Shown: piece by piece, positions 63,386 to 64,000 of the stretch
Position numbering within the stretch: position 1 is the first letter of the stretch
Layout: each line of letters begins with the position of its first letter
Assembly: GCA_963626805.1 (NCBI GenBank)
Contig: CAVFXS010000028.1
Coordinates: forward strand, 1 to 64,000
Direction of reading: 5' to 3'
Length of the DNA: 64,000 nucleotides
Source of the DNA: CAG-632 sp963626805
GTDB taxonomy: Bacteria > Bacillota > Clostridia > Lachnospirales > Lachnospiraceae
Notes under the pieces: generated by a model
The model's input: only the letters and a program-made list of their open reading frames with translations
Database searches by the model: none
Told to the model about the DNA's origin: nothing
Translations under genes and position numbers: made by a program

Positions 63386-63896
63386 TACAATGGAAAAAGT
63401 AGAAAACATAAAAAAGGAGCTGGAGCAGCCGGTGGATGAGCAGGCGTTCCATCATGAACAGCCACAGGGAGTTGCAGACGGACAGAGACTGGCGGATGCT
63501 CTGCTCAGACGTTCTGCCATGGATGAGATGAAGCAGAAGCGGGAGAATGATTATCTGGAGAAGATCCTTCAGGAAAGCGAAGCTATCCGGGGAAGCGTGG
63601 CGGCAAATAATCAGTTTTATATGGTGAATTATTATCGAGATCTGGAAGGAAATAAGATCACGGTATTTTTTAAGAAGGCAATCCGTAAGATCCTGTATTT
63701 CTTATTGCAGCCGGTGATCGATGAGCAGAACCGGTTTAATGCATCCGTAACACAGTCATTAAACGGAGTCTTTGCACTGGTAGAGAAGCAGACGGCAGTG
63801 ATCTCGGAGCAGAAGCAGGAGATGAACCGGCTGACCAGACGCTGCGCAGAGGCAGAAGACCGGTTAGACGGAATGGAAAAGGAGTTGGATGTATGA
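63378..63896 (+). CDS. Coiled-coil protein of the glycan locus, unknown function
   Basis: The 172-residue protein is Glu/Gln/Lys-rich with predicted coiled coil at both ends and no recognised domain. The middle IRKILYFLLQPVIDEQNRFN is moderately hydrophobic. Proteins of this kind sit between glycosyltransferase genes in Lachnospiraceae glycan loci and may hold transferases in a complex; this is inference. The gene overlaps both neighbours (8 bp upstream, ATGA downstream). Confidence 0.75.
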   Translation: MHSTMEKVENIKKELEQPVDEQAFHHEQPQGVADGQRLADALLRRSAMDEMKQKRENDYLEKILQESEAIRGSVAANNQFYMVNYYRDLEGNKITVFFKKAIRKILYFLLQPVIDEQNRFNASVTQSLNGVFALVEKQTAVISEQKQEMNRLTRRCAEAEDRLDGMEKELDV

Positions 63897-64000
63897 AAAT
63901 AGCAGTGATCGGTCCGAGTCCTGTTCCATTTACCATTGGTGGAATCGAGAACCTAATGTGGGGACTGTGTGAGACCATTAATCAGACAACCGAGCATCAG
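63893..64000 (+). CDS. Glycosyltransferase, N-terminal part (cut by window end)
   Basis: The first 36 codons (MKIAVIGPSPVPFTIGGIEN, then LMWGLCETINQ) match the start of GT4 transferases with the glycine-rich donor/acceptor loop. The rest lies beyond the window. The ATG overlaps the preceding stop, so it is in the same operon. Confidence 0.75.
   Translation, partial: MKIAVIGPSPVPFTIGGIENLMWGLCETINQTTEHQ

Overview
The window looks like a chromosomal segment of a gut-type Lachnospiraceae bacterium (Clostridia, Firmicutes). Reasons: moderate GC, AGGAGG-type ribosome binding sites, TTGACA-N17-TATAAT-type promoters, the block uvrC-hprK-glucokinase-murB-rapZ-whiA-HPr-like, DnaE as replicative polymerase, a PPi-type phosphofructokinase, CotF-like spore-coat genes and DUF4214 secreted proteins. 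The family call is inferred from protein resemblance and gene order; no rRNA is present to confirm it.

Layout. 1-2.4 kb: debris of an integrative/conjugative element (broken VirB4-like ATPase, 23-bp palindrome, intact DUF4143-type ATPase, sortase B cut before its active site). 2.5-6.3 kb: ABC exporter with a coiled-coil FtsX-type permease. 6.4-10.6 kb: LacI-like sensor/diguanylate cyclase, tRNA-Arg, pyridoxamine kinase, secreted transglutaminase-like protein. 10.7-14.4 kb: tRNA-Gln, then an unknown small protein, acyl-ACP thioesterase, CvfB, RidA and a CPBP protease. 14.5-19.4 kb: pyrG and ftsH, divergently transcribed from clear promoters, then a degV gene. 19.6-26.7 kb: uvrC, hprK, glcK, murB, rapZ, whiA and a Crh-like HPr paralogue without the catalytic His and Arg. 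26.9-34.5 kb: Sel1/TPR protein, MocR regulator, a second DUF4143-type ATPase, tRNA-Thr, a degenerate HD-GYP protein and a DUF5662 protein. 34.5-39.8 kb: dnaE, a SpoU methyltransferase and a second degV. 39.8-46.4 kb: gltB-gltD, with an unusual upstream region and a cloverleaf-like element behind it. 46.4-52.7 kb: two small CotF-like coat genes, GH3 beta-glucosidase, PPi-phosphofructokinase, a DUF2156 protein and an FSA-type transaldolase. 52.7-64 kb: a cell-surface locus with glycosyltransferases, a Wzm/Wzt-type glycan exporter and three secreted enzymes (two papain-like proteases and a GH5 cellulase) ending in DUF4214 domains.

How the genes work together. Carbon control (HPr kinase, Crh-like protein, glucokinase, RapZ, WhiA) is grouped with envelope synthesis (MurB). 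The surface locus pairs glycan synthesis and export with secreted hydrolases sharing a C-terminal module, suggesting (inference) that DUF4214 docks these enzymes on the exported glycan. The first protease carries a nine-G tract in its signal peptide that puts the gene out of frame; eight Gs would restore it, so its expression may be phase-variable. Other points for follow-up are the five ~20-bp-spaced repeats and promoter-proximal terminator before gltB, the four-way-junction element after gltD, and the two degenerate regulators (Crh-like protein and HD-GYP protein).
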